A DNA stretch of 64,000 bases, taken from NCBI RefSeq assembly GCF_010645065.1, contig NZ_JAADZW010000013.1, positions 1 through 64,000 of the forward strand, in the 5' to 3' direction. The notes beneath the pieces were generated by a model. The model searched no databases, had not been told where the DNA came from, and was given only the letters and a program-made list of their open reading frames with translations. Both the position numbers and the translations under genes were made by a program. Origin of the DNA: Flavobacterium fluviatile (GTDB lineage: Bacteria > Bacteroidota > Bacteroidia > Flavobacteriales > Flavobacteriaceae). Each line of letters starts with the position of its first letter. The first letter of the stretch is position 1. This document shows positions 35,798-43,507 of the stretch, piece by piece.

Positions 35798-36346
35798 TTA
35801 TGAGATATTATAGGAAGCTAATAATTCCTGGTATTCCGGAGAGCTTCTTCGTCTCACAGATTCGTTTTTTACCAATTCCTGCAGTTTCATTACGCCGTCA
35901 ACAATTTGTTCGGGTCTTGGAGGACATCCAGGCACGTAAACATCAACCGGTATCACTTTGTCAATACCTTGTAAAACAGAGTAAGTGTCAAAAATTCCGC
36001 CTGAAGAAGCACAAGCTCCAACAGCAATTACCCAACGAGGCTCAGACATTTGTTCGTAAACCTGTCTTAAGATTGGTGCCATTTTTTTAGAAATAGTTCC
36101 CATTACCATTAACATATCAGCCTGACGGGGAGAGAAACTCACACGTTCAGAGCCAAATCGTGCCAAATCGTAATGTGATGCCATAGTTGCCATAAATTCG
36201 ATTCCGCAGCATGAAGTCGCGAAAGGCAATGGCCAAAGAGAATTCGCGCGTGCCAGACCTACAACGTCATTTAGTTTTGTGGCAAAAAAACCTTCACCAA
36301 CAACACCTTCAGGAGGGGCAACCATATTTACATTTGAATCGCTCAT
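35798..36346 (-). CDS. nuoB: NADH-quinone oxidoreductase subunit B
   Basis: 182 residues. It holds the N2 cluster next to the quinone site: the tandem cysteines in FATSCCGIEFMA, the Cys in VGACASSGG and that in YVPGCPPRPEQI are all present. Intact. Confidence 0.97.
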   Translation of the reverse strand: MSDSNVNMVAPPEGVVGEGFFATKLNDVVGLARANSLWPLPFATSCCGIEFMATMASHYDLARFGSERVSFSPRQADMLMVMGTISKKMAPILRQVYEQMSEPRWVIAVGACASSGGIFDTYSVLQGIDKVIPVDVYVPGCPPRPEQIVDGVMKLQELVKNESVRRRSSPEYQELLASYNIS

Positions 36347-36350
36347 TTTA

Positions 36351-36498
36351 TTTTAGATTTCTGATTTCTGATTTTAGATCTTAATAAATCTTGAAAATAG
36401 AAAATCAATTTTTTAAATCAGTTTATTTTGAGTTCAAACTTTAAATTGAAGCAGGCTTTAGATAATCTAAAATCTACATTCTAAAATCTGAAATCTCT
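36351..36498. repeat. AATCTAAAATCTGAAATCT-type mini-repeats in the nuoA-nuoB gap
   Basis: The gap of about 154 bp has TTTAGATTTCTGATTTCTGA near 36353 and the inverted form AATCTAAAATC...AAATCTGAAATC at 36465-36496, so the two ends can pair into a long imperfect stem. No gene is seen in it. Confidence 0.55.
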
Positions 36499-36500
36499 TA

Positions 36501-36866
36501 TTATTCCCAGTCTAAAGCTCTTTTTTTGATGATATAGAAAAAACCAATTAAAAGCAAAGCCATAAAAACAATCATTTTCAGCATTCCTTCAATTCCCAGC
36601 TCTTTAAAATTTACGGCCCATGGATATAGGAAAATAACTTCTACGTCAAACAATACAAACAAAATGGCTACAAGGAAATACTTTACTGAAAACGGAATAC
36701 GGGCATTTCCAACAGATTCGATACCACATTCGAAGTTTTTGTCTTTTGTTTCTGAAGTTCTTCTTGGGCCTAATTTTCCGGAAATAATGATAGTGCCCAC
36801 TACGAAGCCAACAGCCAGTATAAGCTGCATTAATATAGGTAGATAGCTGTATTGATCAGATTGCAT
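36501..36866 (-). CDS. nuoA: NADH-quinone oxidoreductase subunit A
   Basis: 121 residues from MQSDQYSYLP; an upstream frame would add 20 residues but would overlap the promoter region and is rejected. Three transmembrane helices, with KNFECGIESVGNARIPFSVK (the conserved E-C-G loop near the quinone site) and ILFVLFDVEVIFLYPWA. First gene of the 14-gene operon. Confidence 0.96.
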   Translation of the reverse strand: MQSDQYSYLPILMQLILAVGFVVGTIIISGKLGPRRTSETKDKNFECGIESVGNARIPFSVKYFLVAILFVLFDVEVIFLYPWAVNFKELGIEGMLKMIVFMALLLIGFFYIIKKRALDWE

Positions 36867-36897
36867 AAACTTAGGTTTTTTACTTAAAAAATAGCAA

Positions 36898-36928
36898 CAA
36901 AGATAGCTTTCAACTCTGTAAATCACAA
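36898..36928 (-). promoter_or_regulatory. Promoter of the nuo operon
   Basis: On the minus strand TTG (36928-36926), a 20-bp spacer and TATCTTTG (36905-36898) match the Bacteroidota consensus TTG-N17-23-TAnnTTTG. The nuoA ATG is 32 bp further on. Confidence 0.75.
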
Positions 36929-37034
36929 GCTAAAAAATGATTTAAGTATAGTGCATAATATGGATTAAGTGTAATTTTTACTGATTATAAATAAAAGGTC
37001 AGACTTTTGCATTTTTTTAACAAGAAACCAAAAA

Positions 37035-37064
37035 AAAACGTTTCGAAATAAATCGAAACGTTTT
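37035..37064 (-). terminator. Terminator of the cold-shock gene
   Basis: AAAACGTTTCGA and TCGAAACGTTTT form a 12-bp perfect stem with a 6-nt loop, followed on the minus strand by nine T residues. Confidence 0.9.
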
Positions 37065-37106
37065 CTAACCATTCAGAGGCAAAAAAAATAAAATGCTATA
37101 TTTTTC

Positions 37107-37301
37107 TTAGATTACTGCTACTTTAGCAGCAACTTTCCCTTTTCTTCCTTCTTCTTCTTCGTAGCTTACACGGTCACCTTCGCGTAATTCTTCCGCGTTA
37201 ATTCCTGAAGCGTGAACGAAGATGTCTTTTCCTGTTTCTTCGTCTGTAATGAATCCATAACCTTTAGACTCATTGAAAAATTTTACTGTACCTGTACGCA
37301 T
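37107..37301 (-). CDS. Cold-shock domain protein
   Basis: 64 residues, one OB-fold cold-shock domain. The RNA-binding motifs are KGYGFI (RNP1) and DIFVHAS (RNP2). Such proteins bind single-stranded nucleic acid and melt RNA secondary structure. The C-terminal part is unusually acidic then basic (SYEEEEGRKGKVAAKV). Single gene with its own terminator. Confidence 0.95.
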   Translation of the reverse strand: MRTGTVKFFNESKGYGFITDEETGKDIFVHASGINAEELREGDRVSYEEEEGRKGKVAAKVAVI

Positions 37302-37330
37302 TGTAATTGTAATAATAATTTATAATAAAG

Positions 37331-37356
37331 CAAATGTAACATATTAACTGATACAA
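37331..37356 (-). promoter_or_regulatory. Candidate promoter of the cold-shock gene
   Basis: On the minus strand TTG (37356-37354), 15 bp, then TACATTTG (37338-37331). The spacer is shorter than usual. The remaining gap to aspS (to 37623) is AT-rich with no gene apart from the aspS terminator. Confidence 0.4.
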
Positions 37357-37566
37357 AAGACATGTACGTGTTAATTTTTTGTAAAAAATATTGATTTACA
37401 GTGATTTCTGTGTTTTTATTACTTAAAAATTCATATGAATATCTTTAAATTTAGATTCATTTATTAAAAATAAAGCAATTTCAACACTTATTTTATTGTA
37501 ATAAACGGACTACTTATTAAAAATTCGATTTTTTTGAAATTCTTACAATAATTTCAAAAAAAGAAA

Positions 37567-37594
37567 AAAGAGCGACATAAATCAGTCACTCTTT
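37567..37594 (-). terminator. Terminator of aspS
   Basis: AAAGAG-x-GAC and GTC-x-CTCTTT arms (one mismatched pair) with a T-rich minus-strand tail, about 30 bp after the aspS stop. Confidence 0.75.
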
Positions 37595-37623
37595 CTATTT
37601 TTTTCTTGTAAAATTTTATTTAA

Positions 37624-39375
37624 CTATTTCAAATCCAGTTTAATCGATAATTCTTTGAGTTGGGAATCATCAATTGCAGCTGGTGCATCAATCATCACAT
37701 CGCGGCCTGAATTGTTTTTAGGGAAAGCAATAAAATCCCTAATCGTTTCCTGACCTCCTAAAATAGCAACTAATCTGTCTAAACCAAATGCTAAACCTCC
37801 ATGTGGCGGTGCTCCAAACTGAAATGCATCCATTAAGAACCCGAATTGTGCTTTTGCTTCTTCTTCGGTAAAACCTAAATATTTGAACATTAACTGTTGT
37901 GTCGCTTTATCGTGAATACGGATAGATCCTCCACCAATTTCATTTCCGTTTAAAACCATATCATACGCATTTGCACGAACTTTTCCTGGTGCTGTTTCTA
38001 ACAATGCAATGTCTTCTGGTTTTGGAGAAGTAAACGGGTGGTGCATGGCGTGGTAACGGCCGCTTTCTTCGTCAAATTCCAATAATGGGAAATCCACAAC
38101 CCATAGCGGAGCAAATTCTTCAGGATTACGTAATCCTAAACGTGTTGCTAATTCCATACGAAGTGCAGACAGTTGTGCACGTGTTTTGTTTGCAGGTCCT
38201 GAAAGTACAAAAATCATATCGCCTGGCTTTGCTTCCGTTGCTTTTGCCCAATTTGTTAAATCTTGCTGATCGTAAAATTTATCTACAGAAGATTTAAAAG
38301 TTCCGTCTTCGTTGCATTTTACATAAACCATTCCGGATGCACCAACCTGAGGACGTTTTACCCAGTCAATCAATCCGTCGATTTCTTTACGGGTATAATT
38401 TCCGGCTCCGGGAACCGCAATTCCCACAACCAACTCTGCTGCATTGAATACAGGGAATTCTTTATGTTGTGCAAATTCGTTTAATTCGCCAAATTTCATT
38501 CCGAAACGAATGTCCGGTTTGTCGTTTCCGTATGTTTTCATGGCATAGTCGTAGGTAATTCTTGGGAATTTATCTACTTCAATACCTTTGATTTCTTTTA
38601 ATAAATGTCTTGTCAATCCTTCGAAAATATTCAAAATATCTTCTTGCTCCACAAATGCCATTTCGCAGTCAATTTGCGTAAACTCCGGCTGACGGTCTGC
38701 ACGTAAATCTTCGTCACGGAAACATTTCACAATCTGGAAATATTTATCCATTCCACCAACCATCAAAAGTTGTTTGAAAGTCTGTGGAGACTGCGGCAAT
38801 GCATAAAACTGTCCTTCGTTCATTCTGCTTGGAACAACGAAATCTCTTGCTCCTTCCGGAGTTGATTTGATTAAGTATGGCGTTTCAACTTCGCAGAAAT
38901 CTAAATCTGACAGATATTTACGAACTTCCATTGCCACTTTGTGGCGGAATAACAAGCTGTTTTTTACCGGGTTTCTTCTGATATCCAAGTAGCGGTATTT
39001 CATTCTGATGTCTTCTCCGCCATCAGTTTCATCTTCAATTGTAAATGGAGGAGTTAAAGCTGAATTCAGGATTGTTAATTCTGAAACTAAAATTTCGATT
39101 TCACCAGTCGGAATGTTTTTGTTTTTGGCTTCGCGCTCAATGACAGTTCCTTTTACCTGAATTACAAACTCTCTTCCCAGCGTTTTTGCTAATTCGAAAA
39201 CAGTTGTATCGGTACGGCTTTCGTCAAAAATAAGTTGTGTAATTCCGTAACGGTCACGTAAATCAACCCAATTCATAAATCCTTTATCACGTGATTTTTG
39301 CACCCAGCCCGCAAGTGTAACTTCGGTATTAATATTTGAGGCGTTTAGCTCGCCGCAATTATGACTTCTATACAT
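37624..39375 (-). CDS. aspS: Aspartate-tRNA ligase
   Basis: 583 residues, class II synthetase of the bacterial AspRS type. N-terminal OB anticodon domain ([20 protein letters not shown]), motif 2 [18 protein letters not shown], the bacterial GAD insertion in the middle (around residues 290-420), and motif 3 with [11 protein letters not shown] near the C-terminus. TACTTTTG on the minus strand at 39395-39402 is a -7 candidate just upstream. Whether it is discriminating or also charges tRNA-Asn cannot be told without checking for asnS and gatCAB elsewhere. Confidence 0.97.
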   Translation of the reverse strand: MYRSHNCGELNASNINTEVTLAGWVQKSRDKGFMNWVDLRDRYGITQLIFDESRTDTTVFELAKTLGREFVIQVKGTVIEREAKNKNIPTGEIEILVSELTILNSALTPPFTIEDETDGGEDIRMKYRYLDIRRNPVKNSLLFRHKVAMEVRKYLSDLDFCEVETPYLIKSTPEGARDFVVPSRMNEGQFYALPQSPQTFKQLLMVGGMDKYFQIVKCFRDEDLRADRQPEFTQIDCEMAFVEQEDILNIFEGLTRHLLKEIKGIEVDKFPRITYDYAMKTYGNDKPDIRFGMKFGELNEFAQHKEFPVFNAAELVVGIAVPGAGNYTRKEIDGLIDWVKRPQVGASGMVYVKCNEDGTFKSSVDKFYDQQDLTNWAKATEAKPGDMIFVLSGPANKTRAQLSALRMELATRLGLRNPEEFAPLWVVDFPLLEFDEESGRYHAMHHPFTSPKPEDIALLETAPGKVRANAYDMVLNGNEIGGGSIRIHDKATQQLMFKYLGFTEEEAKAQFGFLMDAFQFGAPPHGGLAFGLDRLVAILGGQETIRDFIAFPKNNSGRDVMIDAPAAIDDSQLKELSIKLDLK

Positions 39376-39499
39376 TGATGAAAATTTTAGACTGCAAAAG
39401 TAAACACAAAATTCAAATTAATACAGAAAAGTAATAACATGATGCTTTATAAATTTGAAATATTTTGTTAACGCCTAATTTTCTTACATAGAATTTCTT

Positions 39500-39507
39500 T
39501 AGCTTTG
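39500..39507 (+). promoter_or_regulatory. -7 box upstream of the thioredoxin-like gene
   Basis: TAGCTTTG matches TAnnTTTG 24 bp before the chosen ATG. No convincing TTG -33 element was found. Confidence 0.5.
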
Positions 39508-39531
39508 GAACTCAAAATAAATACTTCCATT

Positions 39532-40527
39532 ATGAAAAAAGCTATTCTTTTAACTCTAATTATGTTCAGCATTTTTAATGTTAATGCACAAACTAAGGAT
39601 AAAATCAAGTTTACTGCTAAAATTGCGAATAGAAACAGCGATACTTTAGTTATTCGCGGCGCTAATAATTTTAGTCAAATCATACCTGTTGATAAAAAAG
39701 GCATTTTTGCAGCTACTTTTGAAGCCCCGAAAGGATTTTATCAATTTTCTGACGGAACTGAAGTTTCCGGTTTGTATTTGAAGCCTAATTCTGAAGTTAA
39801 TCTGACGATGGATGCGAAACAATTTGATGAAACGATTGTTTATAAAGGAAAAGGGGTAGATGAAAGCAATTTTCTGGCTCAATATACTCTGAGCAATGAA
39901 AAATTTCAAAATGAAGCTTTTTCTAAGAGTGAAGGAGAGTTTAAAGCGCTTTTAGATGCAAAAATAAAATCGGATGTGGAAAATATTGAAAAAGGGAAAT
40001 TTGATCCTGAGTTTCAAATGGCTTTGAAAAATTCATTTGCACAATTTAGCCAATATGCTGCACAGACGTATGAAAGCACAGCAAAAGCGAACAAACTGAA
40101 AGGAACACCTTCGCCGGATTTTGATTATGAAAACTATAAAGGCGGCAAAACAAAGCTTTCTGACCTGAAAGGGAAATATGTTTACATTGATCTTTGGGCA
40201 ACATGGTGCGGGCCTTGCAGGGCAGAAATTCCTTTTTTGCAAAAAATTGAAGAGAAATACCATGGCAAAAATATTGAATTTGTCAGCATTTCAATTGACA
40301 AAGCTAAAGACAATGAAAAATGGAAGAAATTTGTAGCTGATAAAAACTTAGGTGGAATTCAGTTATTTGCAGACAAAGATTGGGAATCTCAATTTGTTAT
40401 GAGTTATGGTGTAACCGGAATTCCAAGATTTATATTGATTGATCCAAAAGGGAATATTGTAAATCCGGATGCAGAAAGACCTTCATCTCCGGATCTTGAA
40501 AAACAATTAGACGCATTATTGAACTAA
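39532..40527 (+). CDS. TlpA/ResA-like thiol-disulfide oxidoreductase with DUF4369-like N-terminus
   Basis: 331 residues from MKKAILLTLIMF; the nine-residue upstream extension would precede the signal peptide and overlaps the -7 box. Signal peptide ends NVNAQ. Residues ~20-190 are a beta-rich region of the DUF4369 kind, then a thioredoxin fold with active site WCGPC at 225-229 and the cis-proline in GVTGIPRFILID. It probably reduces or isomerises disulfides in the periplasm, as in cytochrome c maturation, but the substrate is not evident. Single gene with a strong terminator. Confidence 0.92.
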   Translation: MKKAILLTLIMFSIFNVNAQTKDKIKFTAKIANRNSDTLVIRGANNFSQIIPVDKKGIFAATFEAPKGFYQFSDGTEVSGLYLKPNSEVNLTMDAKQFDETIVYKGKGVDESNFLAQYTLSNEKFQNEAFSKSEGEFKALLDAKIKSDVENIEKGKFDPEFQMALKNSFAQFSQYAAQTYESTAKANKLKGTPSPDFDYENYKGGKTKLSDLKGKYVYIDLWATWCGPCRAEIPFLQKIEEKYHGKNIEFVSISIDKAKDNEKWKKFVADKNLGGIQLFADKDWESQFVMSYGVTGIPRFILIDPKGNIVNPDAERPSSPDLEKQLDALLN

Positions 40528-40594
40528 AATATTTACATAATTCATGAAATTTACAACGTTATCGTAATTTTTAGCCATCTTTAAAAATCCCAGT

Positions 40595-40623
40595 AAAACC
40601 AATGCCTGAGCATTGGTTTTTTT
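40595..40623 (+). terminator. Intrinsic terminator
   Basis: CCAATGC-CTGA-GCATTGG followed by seven T residues, about 70 bp after the thioredoxin-like gene. Confidence 0.9.
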
Positions 40624-40747
40624 ATATCCGGATCATTTCCAATGTTAAGCTTTTATTTAATGTTACCAAATTGTTAAGCAAAAGTTTTTTTAATGTAAAC
40701 AATTAATTATATTTGATAAAGATTTGATAACATTAATACCTAAAGAT

Positions 40748-41095
40748 ATGAAAAAGTGTGTAATTTTAGTTGCAATATTGTTCTCTGGAATTTTAGTTGC
40801 ACAAGAAACAAAACCTGAATTAGAAGCTGTTGGAAATAAAGTAAGAGCTACTTATTATTATGAAAATGGAAAAGTACAGCAGGAAGGCTTTTTTAAAGAA
40901 GGTAAATTGGATGGCGTCTGGGTATCTTATGACGAAAATGGAAATAAAAAAGCTATCGCAGAATATTCAAACGGATTGAAAACCGGAAAATGGATTTTCT
41001 TTAATGACAAAAACATTTGCCAGGTAGATTATTCTAACAGCAAAATTAATTCGGTTAAAAATTTAGAAGAAAAAGTTGTTGCTCAGAGAAATTAA
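40748..41095 (+). CDS. MORN-repeat secreted protein
   Basis: 115 residues from MKKCVILVAI, with a signal peptide ending LVAQ. The mature part has three MORN-like repeats: YYENGKVQQEGFFKEGKLDG, VWVSYDENGNKKAIAEYSNG and LKTGKWIFFND. Such short exported MORN proteins (YwqK-like) are common in Bacteroidota with unknown roles. TATATTTG at 40708-40715 is a good -7 box 33 bp upstream. Single gene. Confidence 0.88.
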   Translation: MKKCVILVAILFSGILVAQETKPELEAVGNKVRATYYYENGKVQQEGFFKEGKLDGVWVSYDENGNKKAIAEYSNGLKTGKWIFFNDKNICQVDYSNSKINSVKNLEEKVVAQRN

Positions 41096-41111
41096 GTTAA
41101 TTTCAGTAACT

Positions 41112-41149
41112 AAAAAAGGAGAAAATTGAATTCAATTTTCTCCTTTTTT
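41112..41149. terminator. Perfect palindromic bidirectional terminator
   Basis: Two 19-bp arms (AAAAAAGGAGAAAATTGAA and its exact complement) meet without spacer. It overlaps the stop codon of the convergent PepSY gene. Confidence 0.9.
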
Positions 41150-42705
41150 TATATTTCTGCTGCTGTATTATCTTTTGGTTTTAATGAAAAAGCAACATAT
41201 AGTGTAATTGATGCCAGCACAATCCAGAAAACATCAATAAAGAAAATCTGAATCCTGTTTTGCAGGAAAGAACTCCAAAACCAGTTTCCGGTAACGATTC
41301 CATTTGTAAGCGGAATTAAAAAGCCTAAAACACTTCCTGAAATCAGGCACCATTTATTGGTAAAAGCATCATTCTTTTTAATGATAAAAAAGACTGTTAA
41401 TACTAGCCATCCTATAAAGTAAACGCTGTAAAGATCAGACTGGCTCAAATGAAATAATTTTACAGATATAAAAGCCAATGCTGTAACAGGGTACATGCTT
41501 AAGCAAATAGCCAGATAAATACGGACAACTCCTTCATTGAAACGGCGTTTTTTTTCGGGCATGTTTTTTTTATCTCTTGCAATCAGCCAGATCATAACGC
41601 CTGAAATAATTACAAAGCAGGTTATAATTCCTAAAACAAAGCTTACTATTTTCAGGGCATAGCCACCGTAGTCACCAAAATGGATGCGGTATAAAACATT
41701 TTTAACAATATCTAAATAATGATTTTGTGTTTCAGGGTTTTTCCTTGCAACTTCTTTTCCGTCAGCAATGCGGTAAACTACTTTTCCGATTCCCGTAAAT
41801 TTTTTGGTTCTTAATAATTCGCCTTCAACTAAAACATGCATGTTGGTATCGCCGTAGTTCTGAATCATTACACGGGTAATTTCAAAATCCTTCCAATTAC
41901 TTTTTGCTTTAGAAACTAACTTATTGATGTTAAAAGGGGCTGCTAATTTTTTGTTGTCAAACTTAAACTCAGGATCTGTATATTCGAGTTCTTTGTATAA
42001 TTTATCCTGATCGCCTTTGTAAAGTGTCATAACTGCAGGAGCCACGATGAGAAGTTTAATCATAAAAAAAGCACCAGTCACTGCATATACAAACTGAAAA
42101 GGCAACCCAATCATTCCTAATGCTGTATGCGCATCAGTCCATAATGTTTTAAGCTTTTCTTTTGGGCGAAATACATAAAAATTAGACACAATTTTTTTCC
42201 AGTGTAACAAAACCCCGGTCACAATTGCAAATAAGAAAAACAGAGCAATAAAACCGGAAAGGTAATATCCTACAGGATACGGAATCTGAGCGAGGAAATG
42301 AAGACGATATAAGAACTCTCCAAGAGAATACGATTCTTCGTAGGTTGATGTTTTATAATTTTTGGTATCCAGATAAAAAAAACTGCCTTCTTTTTGTTTT
42401 GCTGGTGCCAAAGTATCTTTGGTCCCTTCTGCATAAATGTTTACCCTTCTTTCGTTACTGTGTTTAGAAATGGTGATATTTCGACCGTGCAGAATATATT
42501 CTTTGTCAAGTATTTTTAAGGCAGCATCGTAGTTTAAATCAATTTCCCGTGAAACAGGAGCTGATTCATTTTTTTCCCAATTGATGATTTCGTCCCTGAA
42601 GAAAGAAAATGAACCGGCAAAGAAAATCACAAAAAGAACGACGCTGATAACAATTCCGCTAACAGTATGCGTATGAAAATAAATATTATAATTACGATTA
42701 CTCAT
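41149..42705 (-). CDS. PepSY-associated transmembrane protein
   Basis: 518 residues. FHTHTVSGIVISVVLFVIFF is the N-terminal first helix of the PepSY_TM family; two extracytoplasmic PepSY regions follow, with helices at about 145-165, 195-220 and 350-375 and several at the C-terminus. Family members are linked with siderophore or ferric-reductase functions in iron uptake. Third gene of a compact operon behind two small membrane proteins. Iron role is inferred from context and family only. Confidence 0.88.
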   Translation of the reverse strand: MSNRNYNIYFHTHTVSGIVISVVLFVIFFAGSFSFFRDEIINWEKNESAPVSREIDLNYDAALKILDKEYILHGRNITISKHSNERRVNIYAEGTKDTLAPAKQKEGSFFYLDTKNYKTSTYEESYSLGEFLYRLHFLAQIPYPVGYYLSGFIALFFLFAIVTGVLLHWKKIVSNFYVFRPKEKLKTLWTDAHTALGMIGLPFQFVYAVTGAFFMIKLLIVAPAVMTLYKGDQDKLYKELEYTDPEFKFDNKKLAAPFNINKLVSKAKSNWKDFEITRVMIQNYGDTNMHVLVEGELLRTKKFTGIGKVVYRIADGKEVARKNPETQNHYLDIVKNVLYRIHFGDYGGYALKIVSFVLGIITCFVIISGVMIWLIARDKKNMPEKKRRFNEGVVRIYLAICLSMYPVTALAFISVKLFHLSQSDLYSVYFIGWLVLTVFFIIKKNDAFTNKWCLISGSVLGFLIPLTNGIVTGNWFWSSFLQNRIQIFFIDVFWIVLASITLYVAFSLKPKDNTAAEI

Positions 42706-42711
42706 GGGTTA

Positions 42712-43011
42712 TTATGCAGTTGGATTATAGGTTTGTCCCAGATATATTAAAAGAGAGAAAATGATTGAAAGGGATATGTAAACCATCCAGATTTTCCATC
42801 CATTTTTGGCTAAAAAAGCAATAACCATGAATGCTACCCAAAGAATGAAACCACTAAAAGCCATTGTGATGAGTATATCAGCTCTGTTGAACCATGAAGC
42901 TAATGCTAAATGAAAGGTAACCGAAACAAAGTAACCGCCCAATATGGCAGCTGTAATTTTGGCAAACCTTTGCCATTTAGACTGAGTTAAGTATTTAGGA
43001 TTTGCAGGCAT
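42712..43011 (-). CDS. Small membrane protein, DUF3649-like
   Basis: 99 residues with three predicted helices after a basic N-terminus (KYLTQSKWQRFAKITAAILG). GGYFVSVTFHLALASWF resembles DUF3649 proteins found beside PepSY genes in iron-uptake loci of Proteobacteria. It is 6 bp upstream of the PepSY gene. The family call is from pattern and context, not certain. Confidence 0.6.
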   Translation of the reverse strand: MPANPKYLTQSKWQRFAKITAAILGGYFVSVTFHLALASWFNRADILITMAFSGFILWVAFMVIAFLAKNGWKIWMVYISLSIIFSLLIYLGQTYNPTA

Positions 43012-43014
43012 GGT

Positions 43015-43347
43015 TTAGGCGTAATAAAATTCTAATAAAGCGACAATTATGAAAAGGCATAACAATGTTATTCGGCTTATTTTTTTGAGCGGCGCCAATA
43101 TCACAATTAAACTTCCAACGGCCATTAGCTGAATAAAAAACATCAAAGTCCCGCAGCCCAGTGATTTTGTAGAAAGCCAAAACAAATAGGCAGATAAAAG
43201 CAAAACTAATCCTGTGATTTTGGTTTGTTTTGGGTTTTTCTGCATCCATTTTTCAAAACCTAAATCATAAGATAAAATAGCTCTTTTGGAAGTGTAATAT
43301 AAAGTGTAAAAAGCTAAAAAAACGATAAGACTTGCTATTGTTATCAT
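43015..43347 (-). CDS. Small membrane protein, DUF3325-like
   Basis: 110 residues from MITIASLIVF; a frame 14 residues longer would run into the -7 box, so the internal ATG is chosen. Three hydrophobic helices; the YTSKRAILSYDL segment followed by LGCGTLMFFIQLMAVGSLIV resembles DUF3325 proteins, the usual third member of PepSY/DUF3649 sets. First gene of the operon, 3 bp before the next. Function unknown. Confidence 0.55.
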   Translation of the reverse strand: MITIASLIVFLAFYTLYYTSKRAILSYDLGFEKWMQKNPKQTKITGLVLLLSAYLFWLSTKSLGCGTLMFFIQLMAVGSLIVILAPLKKISRITLLCLFIIVALLEFYYA

Positions 43348-43365
43348 AATCCGAAATTTATGCAG

Positions 43366-43396
43366 CAAATTTAGTTTTTGAAGTAACACAAAACAA
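43366..43396 (-). promoter_or_regulatory. Promoter of the PepSY operon
   Basis: On the minus strand TTG (43396-43394), 20 bp, TAAATTTG (43373-43366), then the ATG 18 bp on. This supports the shorter start of the first gene. Confidence 0.6.
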
Positions 43397-43445
43397 ATTA
43401 TTTTTATTTATTCCAAATAAGATGCGGGTTACTGTTATAAAAATA

Positions 43446-43480
43446 AAAAAACCTGCTCAAATTAATGAAACAGGTTTTTT
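43446..43480 (-). terminator. Terminator of the efflux operon
   Basis: AAAAACCTG pairs with CAGGTTTTT around a 16-nt loop, followed on the minus strand by an AT-rich tract with T-runs. It lies about 28 bp after the RND gene stop. Confidence 0.8.
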
Positions 43481-43507
43481 ACAAATCAAAAATTAAATTT
43501 ATAACGA

